In this document: in pieces, positions 38,927-46,970 of the stretch
Position numbering within the stretch: the first letter of the stretch is position 1
How the letters are laid out: every line of letters starts with the position of its first letter
Assembly: GCF_004752005.1 (NCBI RefSeq)
Contig: NZ_CP038493.1
Coordinates: 1,822,302 to 1,886,301, forward strand
Source of the DNA: Thalassotalea sp. HSM 43
Lineage (GTDB): Bacteria > Pseudomonadota > Gammaproteobacteria > Enterobacterales > Alteromonadaceae
Length of the DNA: 64,000 bases
Direction: 5' to 3'
Position numbers and translations under genes: made by a program
Notes under the pieces: generated by a model
Seen by the model: only the letters and a program-made list of their open reading frames with translations
What the model was told of the DNA's origin: nothing
Databases searched by the model: none

Positions 38927-38944
38927 CCAGGCGATAGATATAAC

Positions 38945-38980
38945 AACGGGGCTAACAGTTATCTGCTAGCCCCGTTTTTT
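38945..38980 (+). terminator. Terminator after the ybdG-like gene
   Basis: Perfect 10-bp arms AACGGGGCTA (38945-38954) and TAGCCCCGTT (38967-38976) followed by TTTT. The AT-rich flank may also serve the convergent tesB. Confidence 0.9.
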
Positions 38981-39017
38981 ATTACATCAATTCAGGTGTG
39001 TATGCCACAAGCGTTAA

Positions 39018-39875
39018 TTAGCGCTGGCGAATAACCCCTTCTTGAATGGTCGATGCCACCAACTGACCATCGCGATTAAAAATCTTGCCTCTGACCAGAC
39101 CGCGACCGCCGCTTGCCGATGGGCTATCAATGTCATACAACAACCAATCGTCAAAGCGAAATGGACGATGAAACCACATGGCGTGATCTATGGTGGCGAT
39201 TTGAAAGTTTTTCGACCAAACACTGCGACCATGTGGGTGCACCGCGGTTGGCAGGAAATTATAATCCGAGGCATAACCGAGCACGTATTTGTGGATACCT
39301 AAATCATCAGGCATATCACCTTTGGCACGCATCCATACTTGATTCCAAGGTTCGGATTTTTGCGGGTTGAGCCAGTCATACTCTTTAACGGGTCGAAATT
39401 CGATAGGTCGCTCAGCAAATATGGTGGCATGCATTGCTTCTGGGATTTTATCTTTATGTTTAAGCTGCAAGTCGTAAATGCTCATCAGGCCATCAGGACC
39501 AGGGACATCGGGCATCTCATCTTGGTGCTCAAAACCGTCTTCGACAATTTGAAACGACGCCATTAAGTTAAAAATAACTTTACCGTTTTGCATCGCTTGC
39601 ACTCGGCGAGTCGAAAAACTTCTGCCATCGCGACTAATCTCTACCATATAAATGACTGGCTTTTTGGCATCCCCTGGCAATAAAAAGTAGGAGTGAAAAG
39701 AATGCAAAGAACGCTCTTTTGCCACGGTTTGCCTAGCCGCAGACAGCGCCTGCCCAATAACTTGACCACCAAATAAGGCACGAAAGCCTAAGTCCTGACT
39801 TTGACCAACAAATAGGTTGTCATCCAATGTCTGCAACTTAAGTAAACCGAGTAATTCGTTTAAAACTTGACTCAT
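39018..39875 (-). CDS. tesB: Acyl-CoA thioesterase II TesB
   Basis: A 285-residue double hot-dog thioesterase that hydrolyses a broad range of acyl-CoAs. Seen: VGQSQDLGFRALFGGQVIGQALSAA, RSLHSFHSYFLLPGD, the first-hot-dog segment RDGRSFSTRRVQA, and C-terminal TIDHAMWFHRPFRFDDWLLYD with ASGGRGLVRG. The conserved Asp, Thr/Ser and Gln of TesB are plausible in the second domain (IDHAMW, STIQEG). It stands alone. Its start lies 79 bases upstream, and on the opposite strand, of the riboswitch promoter. Confidence 0.95.
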   Translation of the reverse strand: MSQVLNELLGLLKLQTLDDNLFVGQSQDLGFRALFGGQVIGQALSAARQTVAKERSLHSFHSYFLLPGDAKKPVIYMVEISRDGRSFSTRRVQAMQNGKVIFNLMASFQIVEDGFEHQDEMPDVPGPDGLMSIYDLQLKHKDKIPEAMHATIFAERPIEFRPVKEYDWLNPQKSEPWNQVWMRAKGDMPDDLGIHKYVLGYASDYNFLPTAVHPHGRSVWSKNFQIATIDHAMWFHRPFRFDDWLLYDIDSPSASGGRGLVRGKIFNRDGQLVASTIQEGVIRQR

Positions 39876-39953
39876 AACTGTTGATAATTCCCTTAAAAAT
39901 CATGCCTTTTAGACGATAATAGTAAAATTTTACCACATTTTTTTAATATTTTA

Positions 39954-39981
39954 TTTACAGCGGGAACTTTTTGGCTATAAT
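39954..39981 (+). promoter_or_regulatory. Sigma70-type promoter of the orphan riboswitch RNA
   Basis: TTTACA (39954-39959), 16-base spacer, perfect TATAAT (39976-39981). Transcription should start near 39988, directly before the riboswitch P1 stem. It reads away from tesB. Confidence 0.8.
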
Positions 39982-39996
39982 CACACATAGGGCTAC

Positions 39997-40110
39997 TTAC
40001 CTAGCTCGTCCAAGGCAAACCTAGTGAAAGCTAGGGACGCAAAGTTACCGGTCTTAGATCATTTCTCGCAAGAGTTAATGATGATGACAGCGGGACTGCC
40101 GACTAAGGTA
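39997..40110 (+). ncRNA. c-di-GMP-I (GEMM-I) riboswitch aptamer, no downstream gene
   Basis: Seen: the GEMM-I core GGCAAACC, a 6-bp stem CCTAGT/GCTAGG capped by a GAAA tetraloop (40020-40035), then GGGACGCAAAG (40034-40044) and ACCGG. A second hairpin ATCATT/AATGAT with inner CTC-GCAA-GAG follows (40058-40082), then the 3' strand CAGCGGGACTGCCGAC. TACCTAG (39998-40004) closes P1 with CTAAGGTA (40103-40110), one A bulged. This agrees with the family consensus including the ligand-contacting G, A and C positions. No plus-strand gene follows: the next gene (DUF885) is convergent and ends at 40230. AAGGTA (40105-40110) can also pair with TACCTT (40122-40127). Confidence 0.9.
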
Positions 40111-40229
40111 CAGTGGGGGCTTACCTTGCTTTGCACTCTTAGTTGTTGTTGATCGTATCTTTGCGTGCCTTGTCTTCTTTTCTGAATTTCTTCATCGTTT
40201 CCAACAAAACACACAATTAACACATTGCC

Positions 40230-42005
40230 TTATTGCACCATTAGCGCTTGCTTTTGCTCAGCAATATAATCATTAATACGTTGTTCCAGCAATGACAGTG
40301 GAATAGAACCATTTTCTAAAATACGGTCATGAAAATCACGTAAGTCAAAATGACTGCCTAGCTCTTGCTCCGCTTTAAAACGCAATTTCTTGATGGTGAT
40401 CTCACCCAATTTGTACGAAAGCGCTTGCCCTGGCCAGCTGATATAGCGATCGATTTCAGTCTTCACATTATGTAATGACAAGGCAGAGTTGCTGGCTAAA
40501 TAGTCCATCGCCTGTTGTCGAGTCCAGCCTTTCATATGCATGCCAGTATCAACCACCAGACGCACTGCTCGCCACATTTCATATGTCAGGCGGCCAAAGT
40601 CTGAATACGGATCTTGGTAGAAGCCCATTTCGGTACCTAGGTATTCACTGTACAGACCCCAACCTTCACCAAACGCGGAGATATACGTCTGACGACGAAA
40701 TTGCGGTACGTTCTCCATTTCACGGGCAATCGAGCCTTGCAAATGATGCCCTGGAACCGCTTCGTGTAAGGTTAACGCTTCCAATACATACAAAGGCCGA
40801 CGATCAAGAGCGTAGGTATTTACCCAGTAATTACCCGCCTGATCATCACGGCTAGGGCCTGAGTAACGACCGGTGGTGTATTTAGGGGCAATGGACGCTG
40901 GCACTTCAATCACACCGTACGGAGTGCGTGGCAGGGTTTTAAATAGGCCGGGTAATTTTGCATCAGCCTTTTTAGCAATAAAAGACGCTTCTTTTAACAG
41001 TTGCTCTGGTGTTGTCGCATAAAATTGCGGATCGGTACGTAAAAATTCAACAAAATCGGCAAAGCTGCCGTCAAAACCAACGCTGGCAATAATCGCTTCC
41101 ATCTCACCACGGATACGCGCCACTTCGTCCAAACCTATCTGGTGGATTTCATCAACGCTTAAATCCAAGGTGGTGTAGTGCTTAACGCGATTTTTATAAA
41201 TGGCTTCACCGTTAGGCCAGTCTTTAGCGGCAATAGTCTGTCTTGCCCCTGGAATATACTCATTGACCATGAAGTCATAAAACTTTTGATACGAGGTCGT
41301 TACCGACACACTGATGGCCTGTTGCGCCTGCTTTTGCAGTTGCTGCTGCTCAGCGACATCGATATACGCTGGCATTTGTGTAAATGGTCGATAAAATTGG
41401 CTTTTGCTAGGGTCGCTAACAATAAAGGCACTGATCGAGTCTTCAAAGCCCTTTAACACCACTTGCGGTTGAGTGATTCCGCTTTTAAGGCCCTGCTGCA
41501 TCCAATAGATTTGCTGATCAAAATATCGAGGCAAGGCATTGAGACGATCGATATATAACTGATAATCTTCTGCCGTTTTAAAACTTGAACTCGATACCAT
41601 AAAGGTTAAATAGGCGTGGAATCCGGCTTCGGCAGTGATCGGTAAATAATGATCAAAATTATCATAAGAATCGATGTCATTTTTTATACGATAGGCCAAA
41701 ATCGAGTGATTAATTTGTTGCTCGCCTGACAAGGTGGCGACATCAATTTCCATCAATCGCTGATAGATTGATTCTAAAATGGCGTTATGACTTGCCAAGG
41801 TTTCTGCCGACAAATCGTAATAGAGAATGTTATTTTCTTTGATAAACGGGTTATTGCTGTCGCGAAACACCTGTTCCTCATCGATTAATTGGCGTAATTC
41901 AGCGTCCGCCGAGTATTGCTCGCTGTTGTCCAATTGCGCACAGGAAAATAATAAGGTTGAAAATAATAGCGGTAACCAACGGTTTTTAATCATTGTTTTT
42001 CTCAT
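40230..42005 (-). CDS. DUF885 family lipoprotein, putative metallopeptidase
   Basis: A 591-residue (587 from the second ATG at 41993) exported protein. Seen: a signal peptide with lipobox LLFSC (Cys22), so it should be a lipoprotein; a long helical body; and the motif LHEAVPGHHLQ (about 430), an HExxxGHH zinc site typical of DUF885, with a downstream E in the SAFGEGWGLYSEYLG segment. Known: DUF885 members resemble M2/M3-type gluzincin peptidases, but few are characterised. It overlaps the DUF523 gene by 8-20 bases, so coupling is likely. It converges on the orphan riboswitch. Confidence 0.88.
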   Translation of the reverse strand: MRKTMIKNRWLPLLFSTLLFSCAQLDNSEQYSADAELRQLIDEEQVFRDSNNPFIKENNILYYDLSAETLASHNAILESIYQRLMEIDVATLSGEQQINHSILAYRIKNDIDSYDNFDHYLPITAEAGFHAYLTFMVSSSSFKTAEDYQLYIDRLNALPRYFDQQIYWMQQGLKSGITQPQVVLKGFEDSISAFIVSDPSKSQFYRPFTQMPAYIDVAEQQQLQKQAQQAISVSVTTSYQKFYDFMVNEYIPGARQTIAAKDWPNGEAIYKNRVKHYTTLDLSVDEIHQIGLDEVARIRGEMEAIIASVGFDGSFADFVEFLRTDPQFYATTPEQLLKEASFIAKKADAKLPGLFKTLPRTPYGVIEVPASIAPKYTTGRYSGPSRDDQAGNYWVNTYALDRRPLYVLEALTLHEAVPGHHLQGSIAREMENVPQFRRQTYISAFGEGWGLYSEYLGTEMGFYQDPYSDFGRLTYEMWRAVRLVVDTGMHMKGWTRQQAMDYLASNSALSLHNVKTEIDRYISWPGQALSYKLGEITIKKLRFKAEQELGSHFDLRDFHDRILENGSIPLSLLEQRINDYIAEQKQALMVQ

Positions 42006-42477
42006 TAAGTCTTTGTTCTATATCTGAAATCATTTGTTCTAGGGTTAACTCGCTATAGACACGGATGCCATTAGCATTAAGTAATTTCGCGGTTTCGCCC
42101 ATACCATTAATACGCTGCCCAGAAAAACTACCATCGTAAATCTGTTGCGAACCACAAGACGGGCTGAATTCTTTAAGCAAAGCATAACCAATATTGTGCT
42201 GCTCACATAACGCCAGCGCGACGTGTGCACCGCGCTCAAATGCCTGTGTCACATCATCGCCAAATTCATTCATGACATGGCCATCTTTTTGCTCTGCTCT
42301 TGGTCTTGGCGTAGGCAAACCACCGGCCTGTTCTGGGCAAATGACCACTAATCGTTGTTGTTGCTGCCACAAGTTAATCTGTGGATGACGCAGGCCTTTG
42401 CTTTGTCCGTCATAGCGCACAGGGTTGCCCAACAGGCAACTGCTGATCAGTATCTTGTCACTGACGTTCTTGGCCAT
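41986..42477 (-). CDS. DUF523 family protein
   Basis: A 163-residue protein. Seen: ILISSCLLGNPVRYDGQSK at the start, VICPEQAGGLPTPRPRAE, a central ALLKEFSPSCGSQQIYDG, and a C-terminal helix. The conserved cysteines (CLLG, CPE, SPSCG) are in place and might bind metal or a cluster, but function is unknown. Its ATG overlaps the stop of the Kef antiporter (TAATG), and its 3' end overlaps the DUF885 lipoprotein, so all three are one translationally coupled unit. Confidence 0.9.
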   Translation of the reverse strand: MAKNVSDKILISSCLLGNPVRYDGQSKGLRHPQINLWQQQQRLVVICPEQAGGLPTPRPRAEQKDGHVMNEFGDDVTQAFERGAHVALALCEQHNIGYALLKEFSPSCGSQQIYDGSFSGQRINGMGETAKLLNANGIRVYSELTLEQMISDIEQRLNEKNND

Positions 42478-44231
42478 TAAGTGTCCTGCTCGTGGTCAAT
42501 TTTAAATAAGGTCTCAAGCTCGGCTCGGCTTTGCTTCGACATCTTAATAACTTCTTGTAAATCATAGTGTTGCTTATGATAAGCCTTATCCAACAGCTCT
42601 TCATCATGAACTTTAAACACTTGCACCATGTTTTCTGCTCGCGCTTCATCAAAACCATACTCTTGTAATAACAATTTAGCCGCATACAAGGAACTGTCAA
42701 ACATTTCGCGAACACTGGTATACACATTCAGATCACGAAACTGTAAGACACTTAAACGACTTTTGGCTCGAGCGATAATACGAATATGCGGATAATGCTC
42801 TTTCACCACTTTGGCAATGGCCAATCCGTGTTTATCCGAATCGGCGGCAATAAACATGACTCGCGCGTGATCAACGCCAGCGGCCCTAAGCAATTTTAAT
42901 TGCGTCGCATCACCATAAAACACCTTATTGCCAAACTGCTTAACAAATTCAATATGCTCAGCGTTATTATCTAAGGCGGTAAAACGAATGTGATTGGCAG
43001 ACAGGATACGACCCGCGATCTGACCAAAACGGCCAAAACCGGCAATGATCACCTCGGGTTCAGATTCTTCACGCTCATCATCATAAGCTGGAGCCTGATG
43101 TTTTTTGCGTTGTAGGTATTCATATATCATCACCAACGGTGACGTTAAGGCCATTGAGATACCCACCACCAAGGTCGCTTGGTCGGTGAGACGCTCTGGC
43201 AATAAGCCATCGGCTAAGGCGACACTAAAGATAACGAAGGCAAACTCACCGCCTTGCGATAACATCAAAGCGAGTCTTATCGGATGACTGTCGGCTGACT
43301 GGTTGGCACGCACCAGAAAATAAATAATCAAGGCTTTTGCTGCAACCAAAGCAACCGCCATAGGCACAATATACGGATTACTCGCGAACAGCTTTAAGTC
43401 CATATTCATGCCAATGGCAATAAAGAATAGGCCCAGCAACAAGCCCTTAAATGGCGCGATTTCAACTTCCAGTTGATGTCTAAAACTTGAGTTGGCCAAT
43501 AACACACCGGCTAAAAAGGCACCCAAGCCCATGGATAACTCGGCCATTTGCATCAGCATCGCGGTGGCAATAACGATCAACAACGCAGACGCCGTCATAA
43601 CTTCAGAGCTGCCATAACGCGACATCAGGCTTAATATCGGGTTGATCAAATAGCGACCACATAACAACACCCCGGCAATGGCTAAAATGCCAACCCACCA
43701 AGGTGCACCATCTGCCGCTGTCGCGCCTGATAAGCTAGACACCAATAACAAGATAGGAATAACGGCAATGTCCTGCATCAACAATATCGACAGGCCCTTT
43801 TGCCCTAGCGGCGATTTAAGGATGTGCTTTTCTTCCATTAAGCCAATCGCAAACGCCGTCGACGATAACGCCAATGCTAGACTCATCACCAATGACACTT
43901 GCCAGCTAAAATCGAATAAAACTAATGGAATGGCGATGGCCAGGGCACATAACAGCAGTTGACCGCCGCCAATAAACAGTATGTTATTGCGCATACGCAA
44001 TAATTTTTCTGGCTCTAGCTCTAAACCTATAATAAATAACAGAAAAACAACGCCTAACTCGGCGAAGTGCAAAATATCTTCTGGATCACTGATAAAACCA
44101 AGAACAGATGGACCTATAATAAGGCCTGCGGTGAGATAACCTAGAATAGCGCCCATTTTAAAACGGGTAAAGATGGGCACGGCAATTACAGCTGCCGTTA
44201 AAAAGATCACAACAGAAGCTAGAGAAGACAT
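42477..44231 (-). CDS. Kef-type K+/H+ antiporter with TrkA-N domain
   Basis: A 584-residue CPA2 family protein. Seen: about 12-13 membrane helices (residues 1-380) with the GYLTAGLIIGPSVLGF and HFAELGVVFLLFIIGLELEP signatures, then a cytoplasmic RCK/KTN domain with VIIAGFGRFGQIAGRIL (about 400) and FYGDATQLKLLRAAGV. This layout is that of KefB/KefC. Known: Kef proteins expel K+ and are held shut by glutathione, opening with glutathione adducts. No KefF/KefG ancillary gene lies next to it, so KefB, KefC or a YbaL-like role is not decided. AGGAAATTC precedes the ATG. First gene of the three-gene unit. Confidence 0.92.
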   Translation of the reverse strand: MSSLASVVIFLTAAVIAVPIFTRFKMGAILGYLTAGLIIGPSVLGFISDPEDILHFAELGVVFLLFIIGLELEPEKLLRMRNNILFIGGGQLLLCALAIAIPLVLFDFSWQVSLVMSLALALSSTAFAIGLMEEKHILKSPLGQKGLSILLMQDIAVIPILLLVSSLSGATAADGAPWWVGILAIAGVLLCGRYLINPILSLMSRYGSSEVMTASALLIVIATAMLMQMAELSMGLGAFLAGVLLANSSFRHQLEVEIAPFKGLLLGLFFIAIGMNMDLKLFASNPYIVPMAVALVAAKALIIYFLVRANQSADSHPIRLALMLSQGGEFAFVIFSVALADGLLPERLTDQATLVVGISMALTSPLVMIYEYLQRKKHQAPAYDDEREESEPEVIIAGFGRFGQIAGRILSANHIRFTALDNNAEHIEFVKQFGNKVFYGDATQLKLLRAAGVDHARVMFIAADSDKHGLAIAKVVKEHYPHIRIIARAKSRLSVLQFRDLNVYTSVREMFDSSLYAAKLLLQEYGFDEARAENMVQVFKVHDEELLDKAYHKQHYDLQEVIKMSKQSRAELETLFKIDHEQDT

Positions 44232-44358
44232 GAATTTCCTGAAATATTCTTTATTTAGCGAATCATAGCAAAAGCGAGCTGCATTTAGCAGATTTTATGA
44301 AATTTATTCTCAGTCATCGGGTCTATTGAATCAAATATTACAAAAGGAAAACACCATT

Positions 44359-45003
44359 ATGACACTAACAAAAATGTTAACCACTGCGCTTTTCTCGGTA
44401 ACGGTTGCCGTATCGCTGCCAGCAATGGCCAATAAATCCGTTGCCGAAAGTGCCGATCAGGTTAGCCCACTGCTACCAGGACAAATGATACCCGAGGTCA
44501 ATGCCACCAATATCGATGGCGTCAGCCAGCCATTAGCGAACACATTAGCAGGCAAGCCAACCATATTATTTTTCTACCGTGGTGGTTGGTGTCCATTCTG
44601 CAATACGCAGATGGGTCAATTGCAAGGCATTAGTGATGATTTGAAAAATATGGGCTATCAACTTATTGGTATCTCCACAGATAACCCGGAAGATTTGCAA
44701 AAAAGTCTAAAAGATCAAGAATTGAGCTATCAGTTGCTGTCGGATTTCGATTCACAAGTCAGCCAAGCCTTTGGTCTGGCATTTTTTACCTCGCAAAAAG
44801 TCACCGATCGTTATCTAGCAAAAATGGATTTAAAGAACCCACTGCAAAAGAACGCCGCGGGTGAAGAACGATTAGTATTGCCAGCACCGGCAGTATACGT
44901 GATCGACAAAACTGGGCTTATTCAGTTTCAGTACGTCAACCCAAATTACAAAACTCGTTTACACCCTGATTTGTTAATTCACGCCGCCAAATTAGCCCTG
45001 TAA
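44359..45003 (+). CDS. Exported peroxiredoxin-like protein (AhpC/TSA fold)
   Basis: A 214-residue thioredoxin-fold protein. Seen: a signal peptide MTLTKMLTTALFSVTVAVSL with AMA cleavage site, then the active-site segment FYRGGWCPFCNTQMGQL, a CxxC in the Prx-like peroxidatic loop, ISTDNPEDLQKSL and a C-terminal strand. The start at 44359 is chosen over 44326 because AAAGGAAA sits 9-16 bases upstream and the signal peptide begins there. Known: this Prx-like family is widespread in marine proteobacteria; peroxide reduction or a thiol-disulfide role in the periplasm is likely but unproven. It is convergent with deoA. Confidence 0.9.
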   Translation: MTLTKMLTTALFSVTVAVSLPAMANKSVAESADQVSPLLPGQMIPEVNATNIDGVSQPLANTLAGKPTILFFYRGGWCPFCNTQMGQLQGISDDLKNMGYQLIGISTDNPEDLQKSLKDQELSYQLLSDFDSQVSQAFGLAFFTSQKVTDRYLAKMDLKNPLQKNAAGEERLVLPAPAVYVIDKTGLIQFQYVNPNYKTRLHPDLLIHAAKLAL

Positions 45004-45019
45004 GCGCTACCCACCAATG

Positions 45020-45045
45020 ATAAAGTGATCAGCTGATCACTTTAT
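45020..45045. terminator. 26-bp perfect palindrome between the Prx-like gene and deoA
   Basis: ATAAAGTGATCAG followed directly by its exact inverse complement CTGATCACTTTAT. It overlaps the last codons and stop of deoA and lies 17 bases after the Prx-like gene. It may act as a bidirectional terminator, though no T-run adjoins it. Confidence 0.5.
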
Positions 45046-46342
45046 AAATCACTGGATTTAACGCTTCAAACTTATCCGCTAAGGTCAGCGCCTGAATATA
45101 TTCGGCACTGGCCTTATTGGCGGAGTCTTGATCTTTGGCATGAATACGCGCCAACACATCGCCTTTACTGACCTTAGTTCCAATTGGCAAAATACGGTCA
45201 AAACCGACACTGTGGTCAACATCCTGATCGTTACTGACACGGCCACCACCTAAACCAACCACTAACATACCGATATCCCGAGTTTGCATACCGGCGATAA
45301 CACCGTCGCCAGGACTGACAATATCTTGAATCACATTGGCTTTTGGTAAATAGCTTTCATAGCGCTCAAACAAATGGGCCGGACCGCCCATGGCGGTGAT
45401 CATATTGGCAAAGACTTCCGCCGCTTTACCATTGCCAAGCACATCTTCTACCATACGCTCAGCTTGGGTTTGATGTTTCGCCAATTTGCCATCAATCAAC
45501 ATACTGACGGCTAAGGCGCTGACGATTTCATGCAACCGCGGCTCTCTAAACTTGCCACTTAAATAATCGAGTGTTTCGACGATTTCCACCGCATTACCCG
45601 CACTAACCCCGAGTACTTGGTTCATATCGGTGATCAACGCTTGGGTTTTAACCCCAGCGCCATTGGCAACGTTAACAATACTGCTAGCCAAGCCGACGGC
45701 ATCGTCCATGCTTTGCATCATAGCGCCGTTACCAACTTTGACGTCCATCACCAAGGTATCTAGCCCTGCGGCTAATTTCTTCGAAAGAATTGAAGCGGTT
45801 ATTAACGGGATAGAATCGACGGTGGCGGTGATGTCGCGAATACCATATAAACGTTTGTCCGCGGGAGCGATGTTGCTGGTTTGGCCGATAATTGCCACGC
45901 CGACTTCTTTAACTAACTGCTGAAACTTATCTTCGCTGGGTTGCACGTCAAAGCCGGGAATCGATTCGAGCTTATCGACAGTACCGCCGGTATGACCTAA
46001 ACCACGGCCAGAGATCATCGGCACATAGCCTCCATTGGCCGCCACTATCGCCGCCAACATAAAGCTAACTTTATCACCGACCCCACCGGTAGAGTGTTTG
46101 TCGACGATAGGACCATCAAGGTGGTCCCAATTAAATACCTGCCCTGAGTCTTTCATTGCTAGCGTTAGGCTAACCGTCTCTTCAACAGACATGCCTTTTA
46201 AAATCACCGCCATCGCCATAGCGCCAACTTGAGCATCATTAAATGAGCCGTTCGCTAGGCCATCAACAAAGGCTTTGATTTGCTCCTGTTCAAGGTTTTT
46301 GCCATCACGTTTATCACGAATAATCTCTTGGGGAATGAACAT
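45029..46342 (-). CDS. deoA: Thymidine phosphorylase DeoA
   Basis: A 437-residue enzyme that splits thymidine and deoxyuridine with phosphate to base and deoxyribose-1-phosphate. Seen: PQEIIRDKRDGK, VDKHSTGGVGDKVSF (the phosphate site signature), MISGRGLGHTGGTVDKLESIPG and DVKVGNGAMM. It follows cdd by 30 bases on the same strand, giving a nucleoside-salvage pair. No deoC, deoB or deoD is in the window. Confidence 0.97.
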   Translation of the reverse strand: MFIPQEIIRDKRDGKNLEQEQIKAFVDGLANGSFNDAQVGAMAMAVILKGMSVEETVSLTLAMKDSGQVFNWDHLDGPIVDKHSTGGVGDKVSFMLAAIVAANGGYVPMISGRGLGHTGGTVDKLESIPGFDVQPSEDKFQQLVKEVGVAIIGQTSNIAPADKRLYGIRDITATVDSIPLITASILSKKLAAGLDTLVMDVKVGNGAMMQSMDDAVGLASSIVNVANGAGVKTQALITDMNQVLGVSAGNAVEIVETLDYLSGKFREPRLHEIVSALAVSMLIDGKLAKHQTQAERMVEDVLGNGKAAEVFANMITAMGGPAHLFERYESYLPKANVIQDIVSPGDGVIAGMQTRDIGMLVVGLGGGRVSNDQDVDHSVGFDRILPIGTKVSKGDVLARIHAKDQDSANKASAEYIQALTLADKFEALNPVIYKVIS

Positions 46343-46372
46343 GTGCAGTCTCTCTATTTAACAAGGTTTGGG

Positions 46373-46792
46373 TTAATCATCATTTAGGTTTTTTGGCGTA
46401 AACGCATCCGGCAGCAAGGTCTTTACCTGCCACTCGACTTTGTCTCCCAAGTGATTACAGGCAAATACACTGGCATCGGGTTGCAAAAATTCCGCGATGA
46501 CTTGTCGACAGGCGCCACAAGGCGGGGTTAATTTAGCCATTTTGGTAAAGATCACCATGGTTTTAAATTGTTGTTCGCCATTAACGATAGCTTGCGCCAA
46601 ACAATTTCGCTCAGCGCATACCGTCAAACCATAGGATGCGTTTTCAACGTTACAACCGCTGACGATATTATCGCCAAAGGTTAACGCCGCAGCACCAACT
46701 TGGAAATTACTGTAGGGAGCGTATGCATTGTCATAAGCGGACTTGGCGGCAGCTAATACCTGCTCAAATTGGTTATCGTTTTTGTTTGCCAA
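46373..46792 (-). CDS. cdd: Cytidine deaminase Cdd (tetrameric type)
   Basis: A 139-residue zinc enzyme that turns cytidine and deoxycytidine to uridine forms. Seen: YAPYSNFQVGAA, the zinc/proton-shuttle motif CAERNCLAQAI and the second zinc pair PPCGACRQVI. The length shows the short tetrameric form rather than the 294-residue E. coli dimer. The start is a TTG at 46792 with GAGAGGTT before it. It lies upstream of deoA, so cytidine salvage can feed into deoA. Confidence 0.93.
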   Translation of the reverse strand: MANKNDNQFEQVLAAAKSAYDNAYAPYSNFQVGAAALTFGDNIVSGCNVENASYGLTVCAERNCLAQAIVNGEQQFKTMVIFTKMAKLTPPCGACRQVIAEFLQPDASVFACNHLGDKVEWQVKTLLPDAFTPKNLNDD

Positions 46793-46970
46793 AATAACCT
46801 CTCTTACAAAAATTCACAGAGTTAATTTATAAATTTTCTTTACCGGTTGTTAAAAAGCCTGTTATAAGTTTAAGGGGCATCAGGATCCTTTGATGCTTGG
46901 ATATTAATATAGCAAAAGCTGATAATTCTGGATGATAATCTGCTATGTATTGTCAGAAATCGAGGTGGCT

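Noticed and set aside
40475-40855. Plus-strand ORF of 126 codons downstream of the orphan riboswitch
   Set aside because: It lies wholly antisense inside the DUF885 coding region, 360 bases after the aptamer, with composition typical of a shadow frame; it is not a credible riboswitch target.
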